In this document: one piece after another, positions 35,350 to 44,566 of the stretch
Layout: each line of letters starts with the position of its first letter
How positions within the stretch are numbered: position 1 is the first letter of the stretch
From: Burkholderia pyrrocinia
GTDB lineage: Bacteria; Pseudomonadota; Gammaproteobacteria; Burkholderiales; Burkholderiaceae
Direction: 5' to 3'
DNA length: 64,000 nucleotides
Assembly: GCF_018417535.1 (NCBI RefSeq)
Contig: NZ_CP070978.1
Span: 1,736,001-1,800,000, forward strand
Translations under genes and position numbers: made by a program
The notes under the pieces: generated by a model
What the model was told of the DNA's origin: nothing
Database searches by the model: none
Seen by the model: only the letters and a program-made list of their open reading frames with translations

Positions 35350-38118
35350 ATGTCGATAGCAGCAACACTTCGAAACTTTGCGTCCGGTCGTGTCGACTGG
35401 AACAAGCGGCCGGTCGCCCTTCATTTCGGGCAGGCGCAGCGCGCAGTCGGCCATCTGCTGGCGCTCCATCATGCCGATATCCGCGAAGGGTTGATGTCGG
35501 GAATCGACGGGTACCTGACCTGCGTTTCCACGCGCGATCATCTGTCGCCCACGCTGTTTCTCGGCCTGCCTGTATCGGTCCGGCTAACAACCGACCGGGG
35601 CGACGTGCGGACGATCAATGCGATCGTGCGGGACGTGCACATGGGTCAATCCGACGGCGAGCTGACGGTGTACCAGTTGCGCGTCTGTGATGCGCTTTCG
35701 TTGATGGACCGCCGCACCAACTCCCGCGTATTCCGATCGCGGAGCGTCATCGAGATTCTTGCCACGCTGATGAACGAATGGCGACAACGCAGCGCCGCAC
35801 TCGCGCGTGCATTCGATTTCGATCTGTCGGGATTGGGAGCCGAGCGCTATCCGGTACGCGAACTGACGCGGCAGGTCAACGAGTCGGACGCGCGCTTTGT
35901 GCGCCGACTGCTGCGGCGCGAAGGCATCACGGTTTTTGCGAAGGCCGGGCCGGTCGGAGGGGCACGCAGCATTGTCGACGACCGGCCGATTCACACGCTC
36001 GTATTCTGCGATAACCCGCTTCGATTGGCGGAATCGCCGGCCGGTGCCGTGCGTCTTCACCCGCGCGATGCGGGAACCGAGCAACGCGATACCGTGACGC
36101 TGTTCGCGCATTGTCAAAGCCTGTCCCCCGGCAAAGCCAGCCGTCCGTCGTGGGACTACAAGAAAGCCCGCGTAGACGAATCCGCCATCGCAACCGGCAT
36201 CCATCAGGGCGACGCCGGCAACGACCTTGCCCGATTGCTGACCGATGTTGCGATCGACATTCCGCACGTCGGCGATTCGTGGAACGATCACGACCGCCTC
36301 ACACACGACCGGATACTGGCCCACCAGTTCGACGCGGAGCGCTACGACGGCCTGAGTAGCGTGCGCGATATGCCGGTCGGTCACTGGTTCACGCTGACGG
36401 GCGACCCCGAACTGGACATGAAGCTGGCCGACCAGCGGCAGTTCGTCGTTACGTCGGTTCGGCACGATATCTGGAACAACCTGCCGAAAGACCTGACGGG
36501 CCGCGTGATCGAACTATTCGCGGCGAGCCGGAACCTCACGCAAACCGCACCGCCCGCACCGGCCGATGCGTCGGAACAGACGGACACGCGCTACGAGAAC
36601 AGCTTCACGTGCGTGCGGCGCGGTGTGCCGCTCAAGCCGCCCTACGATCCGAAAACCGACCTCCCGCCGGCTCACCTGCTGACCGGCACGATCGTGGGCA
36701 CGCAGGGGGAAGAAGTGTTTTGCGACGCAGCCGGCCGCGTGCGCGTGCGGCTTCACGGCTTCGATCCGGCGGATCATGCGCACGCGCAAGGTGCCGGAAC
36801 GAACGGTTCGGCCGGTGACAGTGCGCCGATACGTGTCGGGACGAGTCTGGCGGGCAAATACTTCGGTGCGCTCTTCCTGCCTCGGGTCGGGATGGAAGTC
36901 TTGCTCGGGTGCCTGTCGGGCGATCCAGACCGTTTGGTCATCATCGGGGTTTTGAGCAACGGGGCGAACCCGCCCGCGGCCTTCAGCGATACCGGCGCGC
37001 TACCAGGCAACCGCTACTTGTCCGGGATCAAGACCAAGGAAATCAACGGCGATCGGTACAACCAGCTTCGCCTGGACGATACGCCATCGCAAATCTCGGC
37101 GCAGTTGGCGAGCGAACACGCGCATACCCAATTGAATCTGGGGTACCTGACGCAGCCCCGGAAGGATGGACACGGAAGCCATCGTGGCGAAGGTGCGGAA
37201 CTGCGCACCGACGCCGCGGCGGCGTTGCGGGCCGCCCAAGGCATTCTGTTATCGACCTATGCGCGCACACGCGCGACCGGTGGTCAGCTTGATCGCGATG
37301 AACTGATTCACTTGCTCGACCAGTGCACGGAACTCTTCAAATCGCTCGGCGACTATGCCGGCCAGCATGGCGGACAGTCCGCCGATACCGCCGGTCAGGA
37401 CAAGCTCGCCGATGCGTTCCGTCACTGGGCGCCCAGCGGCTCGAATTCCGGTGCGACCGAGGACACATCCGCATTGATGGCGTTCGGCGCGCAGGCAGGG
37501 GCGCTGCACGTCACTCCTAAAACGCATGTCGTATATGCGGGCGAGAACGTTAACCAGATCGCACAGCAACACGTGCAAATCACCAGCGGCGAGCGCATCA
37601 ATCTGCATGGCGGGCATGGCATCGCGATGTTCGCGCACAGCGACGGTGTGTCGGCGATCGCGAATCAGGGAAAGGTGACGATCCAGTCGCAGAACGACGA
37701 CACGCAGGTGGATTCGGCGAAGAACATTCAATTGACTGCGGCCGGCGGCGCGCTTACCGGCATGGCAAACGATCGAGTGGTGCTCGTCACGTCGGGCGGC
37801 GCGTATCTCAAGCTTGACGGCGGCAACATCGAACTCGGTTGCCCCGGCACCTTCACGGTGAAGTCGGCGGGCCACTTATGGGGTGATCCGGCCAGCATGG
37901 ACACCGATATGCCGAAGTTCGACAAAGCCCCGCTTGGCCGCGTGCCGAAACTCGTTCGCGCGACCGATGGCGATGCGGTGGCAGGCTTCGACGGGCAAAT
38001 TCTGAAGGCGTCCGGGGCGTTGTCGAACCTGACGACCGACGCGGCCGGCGAACTGCCGGCGGTCCATGCCGACCGGTTCGAGAAACTGGCGGTGCAGTTC
38101 ATCAAGAAGAACGTTTAA
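35350..38118 (+). CDS. vgrG: Type VI secretion tip protein VgrG
   Basis: This 922-residue spike protein trimerises at the tip of the type VI secretion tube. It has the gp27-like barrel region (about 20-400; ends DMKLADQRQFVVTSVRHD), a gp5-like OB fold (about 445-545; LLTGTIVGTQGEEVFCD... RVRVRLHGF), a needle-type stretch, and a C-terminal DUF2345 region with short repeats (ITSGERINLHGGHGIAMF; VTIQSQNDDTQVDSAKNIQL), then a tail of about 60 residues. No catalytic toxin domain is apparent. It is followed after 4 bases by a lipase effector gene, which it probably carries. The rest of the secretion machine is not in this window. Confidence 0.93.
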   Translation: MSIAATLRNFASGRVDWNKRPVALHFGQAQRAVGHLLALHHADIREGLMSGIDGYLTCVSTRDHLSPTLFLGLPVSVRLTTDRGDVRTINAIVRDVHMGQSDGELTVYQLRVCDALSLMDRRTNSRVFRSRSVIEILATLMNEWRQRSAALARAFDFDLSGLGAERYPVRELTRQVNESDARFVRRLLRREGITVFAKAGPVGGARSIVDDRPIHTLVFCDNPLRLAESPAGAVRLHPRDAGTEQRDTVTLFAHCQSLSPGKASRPSWDYKKARVDESAIATGIHQGDAGNDLARLLTDVAIDIPHVGDSWNDHDRLTHDRILAHQFDAERYDGLSSVRDMPVGHWFTLTGDPELDMKLADQRQFVVTSVRHDIWNNLPKDLTGRVIELFAASRNLTQTAPPAPADASEQTDTRYENSFTCVRRGVPLKPPYDPKTDLPPAHLLTGTIVGTQGEEVFCDAAGRVRVRLHGFDPADHAHAQGAGTNGSAGDSAPIRVGTSLAGKYFGALFLPRVGMEVLLGCLSGDPDRLVIIGVLSNGANPPAAFSDTGALPGNRYLSGIKTKEINGDRYNQLRLDDTPSQISAQLASEHAHTQLNLGYLTQPRKDGHGSHRGEGAELRTDAAAALRAAQGILLSTYARTRATGGQLDRDELIHLLDQCTELFKSLGDYAGQHGGQSADTAGQDKLADAFRHWAPSGSNSGATEDTSALMAFGAQAGALHVTPKTHVVYAGENVNQIAQQHVQITSGERINLHGGHGIAMFAHSDGVSAIANQGKVTIQSQNDDTQVDSAKNIQLTAAGGALTGMANDRVVLVTSGGAYLKLDGGNIELGCPGTFTVKSAGHLWGDPASMDTDMPKFDKAPLGRVPKLVRATDGDAVAGFDGQILKASGALSNLTTDAAGELPAVHADRFEKLAVQFIKKNV

Positions 38119-38122
38119 GACG

Positions 38123-40435
38123 ATGGCCGACTCGTTTCTCGATCCTCGACCGGTAGCGGACGCGCGCACCGACGAACCCACCACCAAGACCGACGCGCCC
38201 GACACGGCTGCATCGCATTCCGAACCGCCGCCTGTCATCGTCGGCCGAACCGACGGGCCAATGTTGTTCGACAAGAACAACCGGCTTATCTGCATCAAGC
38301 AACTTCCATTGCCCGGTGTCGTCATCTTCGTTCATGGCGTCAACTCTGAAGGCGAATGGTTCGAAGCGTCCGAAGAAGGGCTGTGTGACGGCCTGAATCG
38401 CCGGCTTGGACGTCTGGACGATCAGATGAAGTATCAAGGCGTCGATGCCGGACAGTTGACGCCCGCGAAGTACACCGAGAGCGTGACGCCGGATGGGTTT
38501 CTGAATCCCAAGCTGCTGGCCGACAATTACGTCAAGCCCGACCCGTCGTTCTCGCCCGTCATCCATTTTCGGTGGGGCTATAGGGCAACACTAGAAGAAC
38601 TGAAGGAGTACGGCGACAAGATTTTTCTGAACGAGAAGGATTATTGGGGCGGCGGGCCGTTCACGAACGGCTGTTCAAGCCTACCCGATCTTTGGCACGG
38701 CGGCCTCGACGACCGGGCGTTCGGGTGGACAACCGTGCAGGCAATCAACCCGACCAACCGGCCACTGTATCGCGCACCGCCGCGTGCGTACGGCGTGCTT
38801 GCCGCCTTGCGGCTCGCCAGGTTGATCGAGTCGATCCGCAGGATGCAGGCCAACGTGCCGATCACGGTCGTGTGCCACAGCCAAGGCAACATCGTAGGCC
38901 TGGCAGCGGCTTTCTTCGGCGATGCGCTCCAGAAAATGAAAGACCCGTGGGAACGCGAGGGAAGCTGTGTCGCGGACACGTATGTGCTGGCGAACGCCCC
39001 GTACAGTTTCGCTCAGGGCGAAGGTCAGCAAAAATCCAGCACGTTCATGGACACGTGGTCACAGCGCGGGACGAGGGACGACAAGGGCCATCGCGGACGG
39101 CAGACTTACGCGGCGCGCACGCAGACCTTCGGAAAATTCCTGTCGATCATCGGCGCCCGCGCCGCATACGAACTGTCGCCCGACAAGGTTGACGAAGACA
39201 TGGCAAATGGCCGCGTATCGCGGACGAGCAACAAGTCCTATGCCGCGCAGGATGACCGTGCGCGTCACGGTCTGAACGGTTCGACGTATGGGCGCGTCAC
39301 GTCGTATTGCTGCCCGCACGATCAGGTGATCTCGGCAATAACCGTGCAAGGTATCGGCTGGCGCGGTATCGGCAAGCATGAACTCGACGACATCGGCGTT
39401 TCCGGCGTCCTGACGCAACGTGTGTTCGCATCCGGCTTCCCGGTCGGTGTGCAGAAGCCCTATCGATATTGGGAAGACGACTGGCGGCACGACAAGAAAG
39501 GAACGACGCCGGGTTTCTGGTACCCACCGTCGCCGCCGGCCAAATTCGGTCTGATCGGTGCGCTCAAAGGAAACGAATCGATCTTCGGGATGATGGGGAC
39601 ATTGATCACTGCGCCGATCATGTATGCGGCGACCACAGCGACTTCCGCACTGAAGATGTTTCGTGTGAACGAAGACCCGCCGAAGGGATGGACGATCGTG
39701 GCGGATGCTCCTGCATTAGACGAAACATTTCCGCCGAAGGCGCTGCGGTTCGGCAAGCCAGTCGAAACGCGGGACGGCGACGCGGTAAGCGACTTCAACG
39801 AAGGTAACGATCCGCCGTCCGCATGGCGCGACGCGAGCAAGACCGATTCGGACAAACAGGCCGACGATCCTTATGACCAGTACAAGGCGAAGAACAAGGA
39901 CGGCGACGCCAAGGGCACGGCCGATAGTGAAGCCGGACAGCGTTACGAGGACCGCGCACTGATGCGCATGGAGGCGCGCCGCACGTTGAACACCGAGTGG
40001 GTCGACGGCGACGGTCATGTTATCGGGGAGGATGGGAAGAGTGATCTGCCTGACGGCTACAAGGACTGGCGCGACAAGCAGATCACGGATTGGTTTGATC
40101 GCGGTACGACTAACAGCCCGACGAACCACTCAACGACGATGACGAACCCGGAACATGCGGAAAAGGCGCTTGCGTATGATATTGCGATTGGTCCCTGTTA
40201 CCTGACGCCTGAGCAATTGAAAGCGCTGCGGATTGAGGCTGACTGGCGGATTGGGGAAGGTATTCCACTGGACAACGAGCACAAGAAATACTCCGACTAT
40301 TTTGCGTCCGGGCAACTCGACCGGCTGGCGATGCATGAATGGGTGCACGTCAAAGATTGCGAAGGCAACATGCCCGGCAAGATCGTAGACGAGCGCGAAG
40401 GCCAGCTTTATCTGAAGGCCGGGGGGGTGGTATGA
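38123..40435 (+). CDS. Type VI lipase effector, Tle3-like
   Basis: This 770-residue protein has an alpha/beta-hydrolase core typical of type VI Tle3 phospholipases (DUF3274 region): an early VVIFVHGVNSEGEWF (oxyanion-type HG at 71-72) and the nucleophile elbow CHSQGN with Ser253, where the first Gly of the usual GxSxG is Cys. There is no signal peptide, as expected for a VgrG cargo. A hydrophobic patch lies near residues 495-515. The C-terminal part is hydrophilic (DDPYDQYKAKNKDG...). In the family such enzymes kill neighbouring bacteria from the periplasm by degrading phospholipids. The stop overlaps the next start (ATGA). Confidence 0.85.
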   Translation: MADSFLDPRPVADARTDEPTTKTDAPDTAASHSEPPPVIVGRTDGPMLFDKNNRLICIKQLPLPGVVIFVHGVNSEGEWFEASEEGLCDGLNRRLGRLDDQMKYQGVDAGQLTPAKYTESVTPDGFLNPKLLADNYVKPDPSFSPVIHFRWGYRATLEELKEYGDKIFLNEKDYWGGGPFTNGCSSLPDLWHGGLDDRAFGWTTVQAINPTNRPLYRAPPRAYGVLAALRLARLIESIRRMQANVPITVVCHSQGNIVGLAAAFFGDALQKMKDPWEREGSCVADTYVLANAPYSFAQGEGQQKSSTFMDTWSQRGTRDDKGHRGRQTYAARTQTFGKFLSIIGARAAYELSPDKVDEDMANGRVSRTSNKSYAAQDDRARHGLNGSTYGRVTSYCCPHDQVISAITVQGIGWRGIGKHELDDIGVSGVLTQRVFASGFPVGVQKPYRYWEDDWRHDKKGTTPGFWYPPSPPAKFGLIGALKGNESIFGMMGTLITAPIMYAATTATSALKMFRVNEDPPKGWTIVADAPALDETFPPKALRFGKPVETRDGDAVSDFNEGNDPPSAWRDASKTDSDKQADDPYDQYKAKNKDGDAKGTADSEAGQRYEDRALMRMEARRTLNTEWVDGDGHVIGEDGKSDLPDGYKDWRDKQITDWFDRGTTNSPTNHSTTMTNPEHAEKALAYDIAIGPCYLTPEQLKALRIEADWRIGEGIPLDNEHKKYSDYFASGQLDRLAMHEWVHVKDCEGNMPGKIVDEREGQLYLKAGGVV

Positions 40436-41913
40436 AGGCGCTGATCACTACATGGCCGCGACGCGTCGCCGTGGCGATCGCGGTGTGGATAACGGCGGCT
40501 CTGCTGATGATCGTCCTGATGGCACATTTTGACCAACAACATCCGGCATTACTCGAAACAGGAGATTGGATGAAACGATTAGTGATTGCCCCTGGCCTGC
40601 TGGCGCTCATGGCGTTGTTGATAACCACAGCAATGATGCGCCCCGCGCAAGCCGCACCGGGAGCCAATCAAGACGCCAGTTTCGCCGCACCGACTGAAGA
40701 ACCTTCCAAGCCATTCATCGCGCAAGTTGTCGGCCTGATTTGGCTCAATCCACTTCAACGTATGGATTACCCAACTGAATGGCAATTGTTGTGGGCGCAA
40801 GGGCTTGTCGCTCCAAACAAGAACGACGACATGGTGCGTACCGATCCGAAGTCATTCTCGAAGCTCAAATCCATCGGGGCACTTGTATATGGCAACGATG
40901 GTGCCGAGACGTTCAAGGGCTTCTATGCCAAGTACGTTGATAAATCTATACTGCTACTTCGAACTCGCTATGGGACAAACGCGAAGTATTTCTACACTGT
41001 GAAACCGGAGAGCCAGAAGGACTGGCGTGAACTTGCCGGTACACGTGTCGAAATCGCTATTCCTTATCGCCTCGATGCAACGTTCGCTCGGTCGCGCATG
41101 ACAGATCGAATGATGACATTCTTTGAAATCGGCCCGCCGTCCCCCAAGACCCTGTGGAGCCGCGACACTCCCCCCGACGTGCAAGTTACGCAAGGCGGTG
41201 CGAACGCCGGCTTCACGTCGCTGAACAAGGCGCTGAACTACCTGCAGGCGAACCCCGACAAAAGCGTCTGGGTGATGAATTGGGATGCGCCTAGCTTCCC
41301 GCCCACGGACGCGCAGATCAACGAAAACCTCGTCGTGCTGTTCCTCGCCGGCCCGACCTTCAACACCGAGCGCGAACCGCTTGCATGGATCGGCGAGGCC
41401 GCGACCGGCAACATCGACGAGTTTTCGCAGAAGGCCGGCACGACACGAACGGTGCAAGCGTGGAAAGCGACCATCGATCAGGCAGCGCGCAACGCAGGGA
41501 TTGCGGTCCCGGATCTCAAGTACATCGTTCACGATGCGGGTGCCGGTAGCGACGCCGCATCAAAGCGCCTTGTCGGCCTGTCGCAGACACTTACCGAAGT
41601 CCTGCCCGAATACGACCACCAGAAGCAGACGTTCAACACGGCGGCGTTGCTCGGCGACATGGGAACCGGTAGCGCATTGACCGACGTTGCGCTGGCAATT
41701 GGCCGGATCAATCACTTCGGCGGTAACGCGTTGGTCGCCGGCACGACCGACCCGGAGCATCCCGTCGCAGTTGTCGTCATGCCGCCATCCAAGCTCACGC
41801 CAATCGATCCGGACAAGGATTGGTTCCGCGCGCGCGGCGGGAACAACGCCTACCTGCCATGGTGGGGACGCCGTCACGATACCGATTACGGGATGCAAGG
41901 CTATTCGTGGTGA
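40432..41913 (+). CDS. Tla3-like adaptor (DUF2875 family), membrane-anchored
   Basis: This 493-residue protein has two N-terminal hydrophobic segments (about residues 8-32 and 47-70), then a large soluble region with NPLQRMDYPTEWQLLWAQG and PYLPWW-like NAYLPWWGRR at the end. The arrangement and position directly after a Tle3-type gene match the Tla3/DUF2875 adaptor described for the Pseudomonas aeruginosa vgrG2b-tle3 locus, where it helps load the effector. It overlaps the effector stop by ATGA. A role as the immunity protein is an alternative, since no separate small immunity gene is seen. Confidence 0.7.
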   Translation: MKALITTWPRRVAVAIAVWITAALLMIVLMAHFDQQHPALLETGDWMKRLVIAPGLLALMALLITTAMMRPAQAAPGANQDASFAAPTEEPSKPFIAQVVGLIWLNPLQRMDYPTEWQLLWAQGLVAPNKNDDMVRTDPKSFSKLKSIGALVYGNDGAETFKGFYAKYVDKSILLLRTRYGTNAKYFYTVKPESQKDWRELAGTRVEIAIPYRLDATFARSRMTDRMMTFFEIGPPSPKTLWSRDTPPDVQVTQGGANAGFTSLNKALNYLQANPDKSVWVMNWDAPSFPPTDAQINENLVVLFLAGPTFNTEREPLAWIGEAATGNIDEFSQKAGTTRTVQAWKATIDQAARNAGIAVPDLKYIVHDAGAGSDAASKRLVGLSQTLTEVLPEYDHQKQTFNTAALLGDMGTGSALTDVALAIGRINHFGGNALVAGTTDPEHPVAVVVMPPSKLTPIDPDKDWFRARGGNNAYLPWWGRRHDTDYGMQGYSW

Positions 41914-41984
41914 TGTAACCCGACGCGACAGCGCGTTTCGAGCGAACGCGACCACCGCGCCGAGTCATTCAGGAGATTGGTTAT

Positions 41985-42242
41985 ATGCGAGGAATTGTTC
42001 GGGTAGGCGACGTACACACCCACGGTGGCCGGGTTGAGTCCGGAGCCGGAAGGAGCAAGGTAATGGGACGCGCGGTCGCCCGCATTGGCGACGCGTGTTC
42101 ATGTCCGATTCACGGAGCCGGTGTGATTGCCGAAGGAGACGTCGCGTTTGACGTTGAAGGCCGCGCCGTCGCATTCGATGGTCACAAGACTTCCTGCGGA
42201 GCCGCATTGATTTCTTCCCTGCAAACTTCCGGGCGTGTCTGA
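41985..42242 (+). CDS. PAAR-domain protein
   Basis: This 85-residue PAAR protein forms the sharp cone on the VgrG spike. It begins RVGDVHTHGGRVESGAGRSK and has the family features GRAVARIGDACSCPIHGAGV (Cys and His that hold zinc) and AFDGHKTSCGAAL. No toxin extension is attached. It follows the Tla3-like gene by 71 bases and is immediately followed by a KorA-like gene (TGAATG). Confidence 0.9.
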   Translation: MRGIVRVGDVHTHGGRVESGAGRSKVMGRAVARIGDACSCPIHGAGVIAEGDVAFDVEGRAVAFDGHKTSCGAALISSLQTSGRV

Positions 42243-42575
42243 ATGCGGCAGAGTCGACGCATGACCGCCGAACAGTTCCAACTATTGCGGTTGCACGATA
42301 CCCGGATCAAGCCCATGAACCATTGGGCGTTGTTTGAAATCTTCGTCAAGGGCCGGACACAGCGCGCGCTTGCCGCCGAACTCGGCATGTCCCGTTCCGC
42401 AATGTCGCAACTTGTGCGGAAGGCTTGGCAAAGGTATCTGGAACTGCCGGGCAACGACACGCGCGTCACCACACTCACGATTACGATCCCGGCGAAGTAC
42501 GAAAGCGCATTGCACGCGTGGGTTCGTGATGCTCACCGATTGGCTGTGTCATCCGATCCGCAGCCGACGGCTTGA
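42243..42575 (+). CDS. KorA/TrfB-like DNA-binding protein
   Basis: This 110-residue protein has the TrfB/KorA helix-turn-helix: TAEQFQLLR, then GRTQRALAAELGMSRSAMSQ and LVRKAWQRY. Plasmid KorA repressors show the same order (a ESQF box, then GLTRGAVSQAVHRVW). Such proteins repress plasmid replication and transfer genes; a type VI cassette is an unusual setting. The ATG at 42243 directly follows the PAAR stop codon. An in-frame ATG at 42261 (MTAEQFQ) matches KorA starts equally well. Its targets here could be the cassette promoter, but no operator was recognised. Confidence 0.75.
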   Translation: MRQSRRMTAEQFQLLRLHDTRIKPMNHWALFEIFVKGRTQRALAAELGMSRSAMSQLVRKAWQRYLELPGNDTRVTTLTITIPAKYESALHAWVRDAHRLAVSSDPQPTA

Positions 42576-42668
42576 CCGAACCGGGGAACGGTAGCGATTA
42601 CCTCCCCGAATTCGCAATGACGCGGGAAGGCGCCGCATGTCCATGCGTCTCACGACAACCCGACGACG

Positions 42669-42767
42669 GAGGCACGCCGCACGTTGAACACGGAGTGGAT
42701 CGATAGCCACGGACACGTCATCGGGGAGGACGGCACAAGCATCCGTATGGCCAGTCCGCCGCCATAA
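42669..42767 (+). pseudogene. Remnant of a second tle3-like gene (C-terminal fragment)
   Basis: One reading frame encodes EARRTLNTEW and then IDSHGHVIGEDG before diverging and stopping at 42765-42767. The intact effector gene encodes EARRTLNTEW then VDGDGHVIGEDG at 39971-40036. The frame has a stop about 51 bases upstream (42618-42620) and no start site or continuation, so this is a short broken copy, a scar of duplication, deletion or recombination at this locus. Confidence 0.8.
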
Positions 42768-42927
42768 CGCGCGCCCCGACCCACGAAGAAATAAATTCCC
42801 CAATATCAAAAAACAAGAAAACCTAATTCCATATCAAGCTAGCTTGCCGACCAATTTTGGATCCATTTTCCCTCCTGTCCCCCGTATCATTTCTCCCATT
42901 CCGAAAGAGAAAGAGCAAGAGAAGGAC

Positions 42928-44406
42928 ATGAGCGATACCACCACGCTGCACTACCTCGACTACGCGGCAACGACGCCCGCGGATCCCCGCGTGATCGAAG
43001 CGATGACGGCCTGCCTCGGCTTCGACGGCATCTTCGGCAATCCCGCGTCGAGCTCGCACGCCGCCGGCCGGCTGGCGCGGGAACAGGTCGAGCGCGCTCG
43101 CGCGCAAGTCGCCGCGCTGATCGGTGCGGATGCCGACGAGATCGTCTGGACCTCGGGCGCCACCGAATCGAACAACCTCGCGCTGAAGGGTTATGCGGAA
43201 ACCGCGACCGGCAAGCGCCACCTGATCACGAGCCGCATCGAGCACAAGGCCATTCTGGACACGATGGCGAACCTGTCGAAGCGCGGGATGTCGGTCAGCT
43301 ACCTGACGCCCACGCGCGACGGCGAAATCACCGCCGACGCAGTCGCCGCGGCGATCGGCCCCGATACCGGCCTCGTGTCGCTGATGCTCGTGAACAACGA
43401 GCTCGGCACGCTGACCGACATCGGCGCGATCGCGCGCATCGTGCACGCCGCAGGCGCACTGCTCCACGTCGACGCCGCGCAAGCGCTCGGCAAGACGCCG
43501 ATCGACGTGCGTGCGCTCGGCATCGACATGATGTCGATGTCGGCCCACAAGGTTTACGGCCCCAAGGGCATCGGCGCGCTGTTCGTCCGCCGCGACATCG
43601 CCGACCGGATCGCCCCTCAGATTCACGGCGGCGGACACGAACGCGGCTTGCGCTCGGGCACGCTCGCGACGCATCAGATCGTCGGCATGGGCGTCGCGTG
43701 CGAACTGGCCGCCGGAAAACTCGACGGCGAAGCCGTGCGGATCGCGGCGCTCGGCGCACGCCTGACGGACGCGCTGTTCGCGCTCGGCGATGTCACGCAG
43801 AACGCTGCAGCGGCACGCCGCATCCCGCATACGCTGAGCCTGACGGTGAATGCGCCGGGCTTTTTCCCGTTCATGCTCGGCGAAGAACTCGCCGTGTCGT
43901 CGACATCCGCATGCAACTCGACCAGCGGCGCACCGTCCCATGTGCTGACTGCGATCGGCCTCGATGCAGATACGGCGGGCCGCACCGTGCGCGTGAGCTT
44001 CGGTCGCTTTACGACCGAGCAGGACGTCGATTTCGCGATCGCCTGTTTCCGCAAAGCCATCGAACAATGCCGCGCGACGGCCGCGAACGGGTTTTCCGCT
44101 TCGCGGCAGATCACGCCGGCCGACCTGAAGGCGATCCGGAATGCGGGCTTCCGCTCGGTCATCTGCAACCGCCCGGACGGCGAAGGCGACGACCATCCGG
44201 CCTTCGACGAAATCGCTGCGGCTGCCCGCGAACTGGGCCTCGAAGCGCGCTACCTGCCGGTCGAACGCGATCGCATCGGCGACGCGGAAGTCGATGCGTT
44301 CGGTGCGTTGGTCGACTCGCTGCAGAAGCCGGTGCTCGCGTATTGCCGAAGCGGGAACCGGTCAGGAATGCTGTGGAATCGTTTGTCGAGCCGGCGCACG
44401 GCCTGA
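42928..44406 (+). CDS. Cysteine desulfurase fused to a phosphatase/rhodanese-like (DUF442) domain
   Basis: This 492-residue fusion has an IscS/NifS-type PLP enzyme at residues 1 to about 385: LDYAATTPADPRV start, GATESNNLALKG, HVDAAQALGK, the PLP lysine in MSAHKVYGPKG, and the persulfide Cys in SSTSACNSTSG. Residues about 395-492 form a DUF442-type domain resembling dual-specificity phosphatases or sulfurtransferases (ITPADLKAIRNAGFRSVICN), with a Cys-X5-Arg loop CRSGNRSG. It would take sulfur from cysteine, and the second domain could accept the persulfide on its own Cys. The start at 42928 opens MSDTTTLHYLDY. No iscR/iscU neighbours exist, so a special sulfur task is likely. Confidence 0.87.
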   Translation: MSDTTTLHYLDYAATTPADPRVIEAMTACLGFDGIFGNPASSSHAAGRLAREQVERARAQVAALIGADADEIVWTSGATESNNLALKGYAETATGKRHLITSRIEHKAILDTMANLSKRGMSVSYLTPTRDGEITADAVAAAIGPDTGLVSLMLVNNELGTLTDIGAIARIVHAAGALLHVDAAQALGKTPIDVRALGIDMMSMSAHKVYGPKGIGALFVRRDIADRIAPQIHGGGHERGLRSGTLATHQIVGMGVACELAAGKLDGEAVRIAALGARLTDALFALGDVTQNAAAARRIPHTLSLTVNAPGFFPFMLGEELAVSSTSACNSTSGAPSHVLTAIGLDADTAGRTVRVSFGRFTTEQDVDFAIACFRKAIEQCRATAANGFSASRQITPADLKAIRNAGFRSVICNRPDGEGDDHPAFDEIAAAARELGLEARYLPVERDRIGDAEVDAFGALVDSLQKPVLAYCRSGNRSGMLWNRLSSRRTA

Positions 44407-44566
44407 CGCAAAACACTGCCCGAACACGCTGCACCACCCGCCTTCGCACGCAAAGGATGCCGATGCGTTGATATGTCGCCGGGTGGTGGCGCCGGCCAAT
44501 CAAGCCTCGGCCGCCCGGCTGGCGCCTGCCGTTGCATGACCCACCGGCAATCCTGTCGCACGCCCC

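Noticed and set aside
42549..42809. Minus-strand frame of 86 residues after the KorA-like gene
   Set aside because: Opposite strand of the tle3 remnant; the sense strand explains the sequence better.
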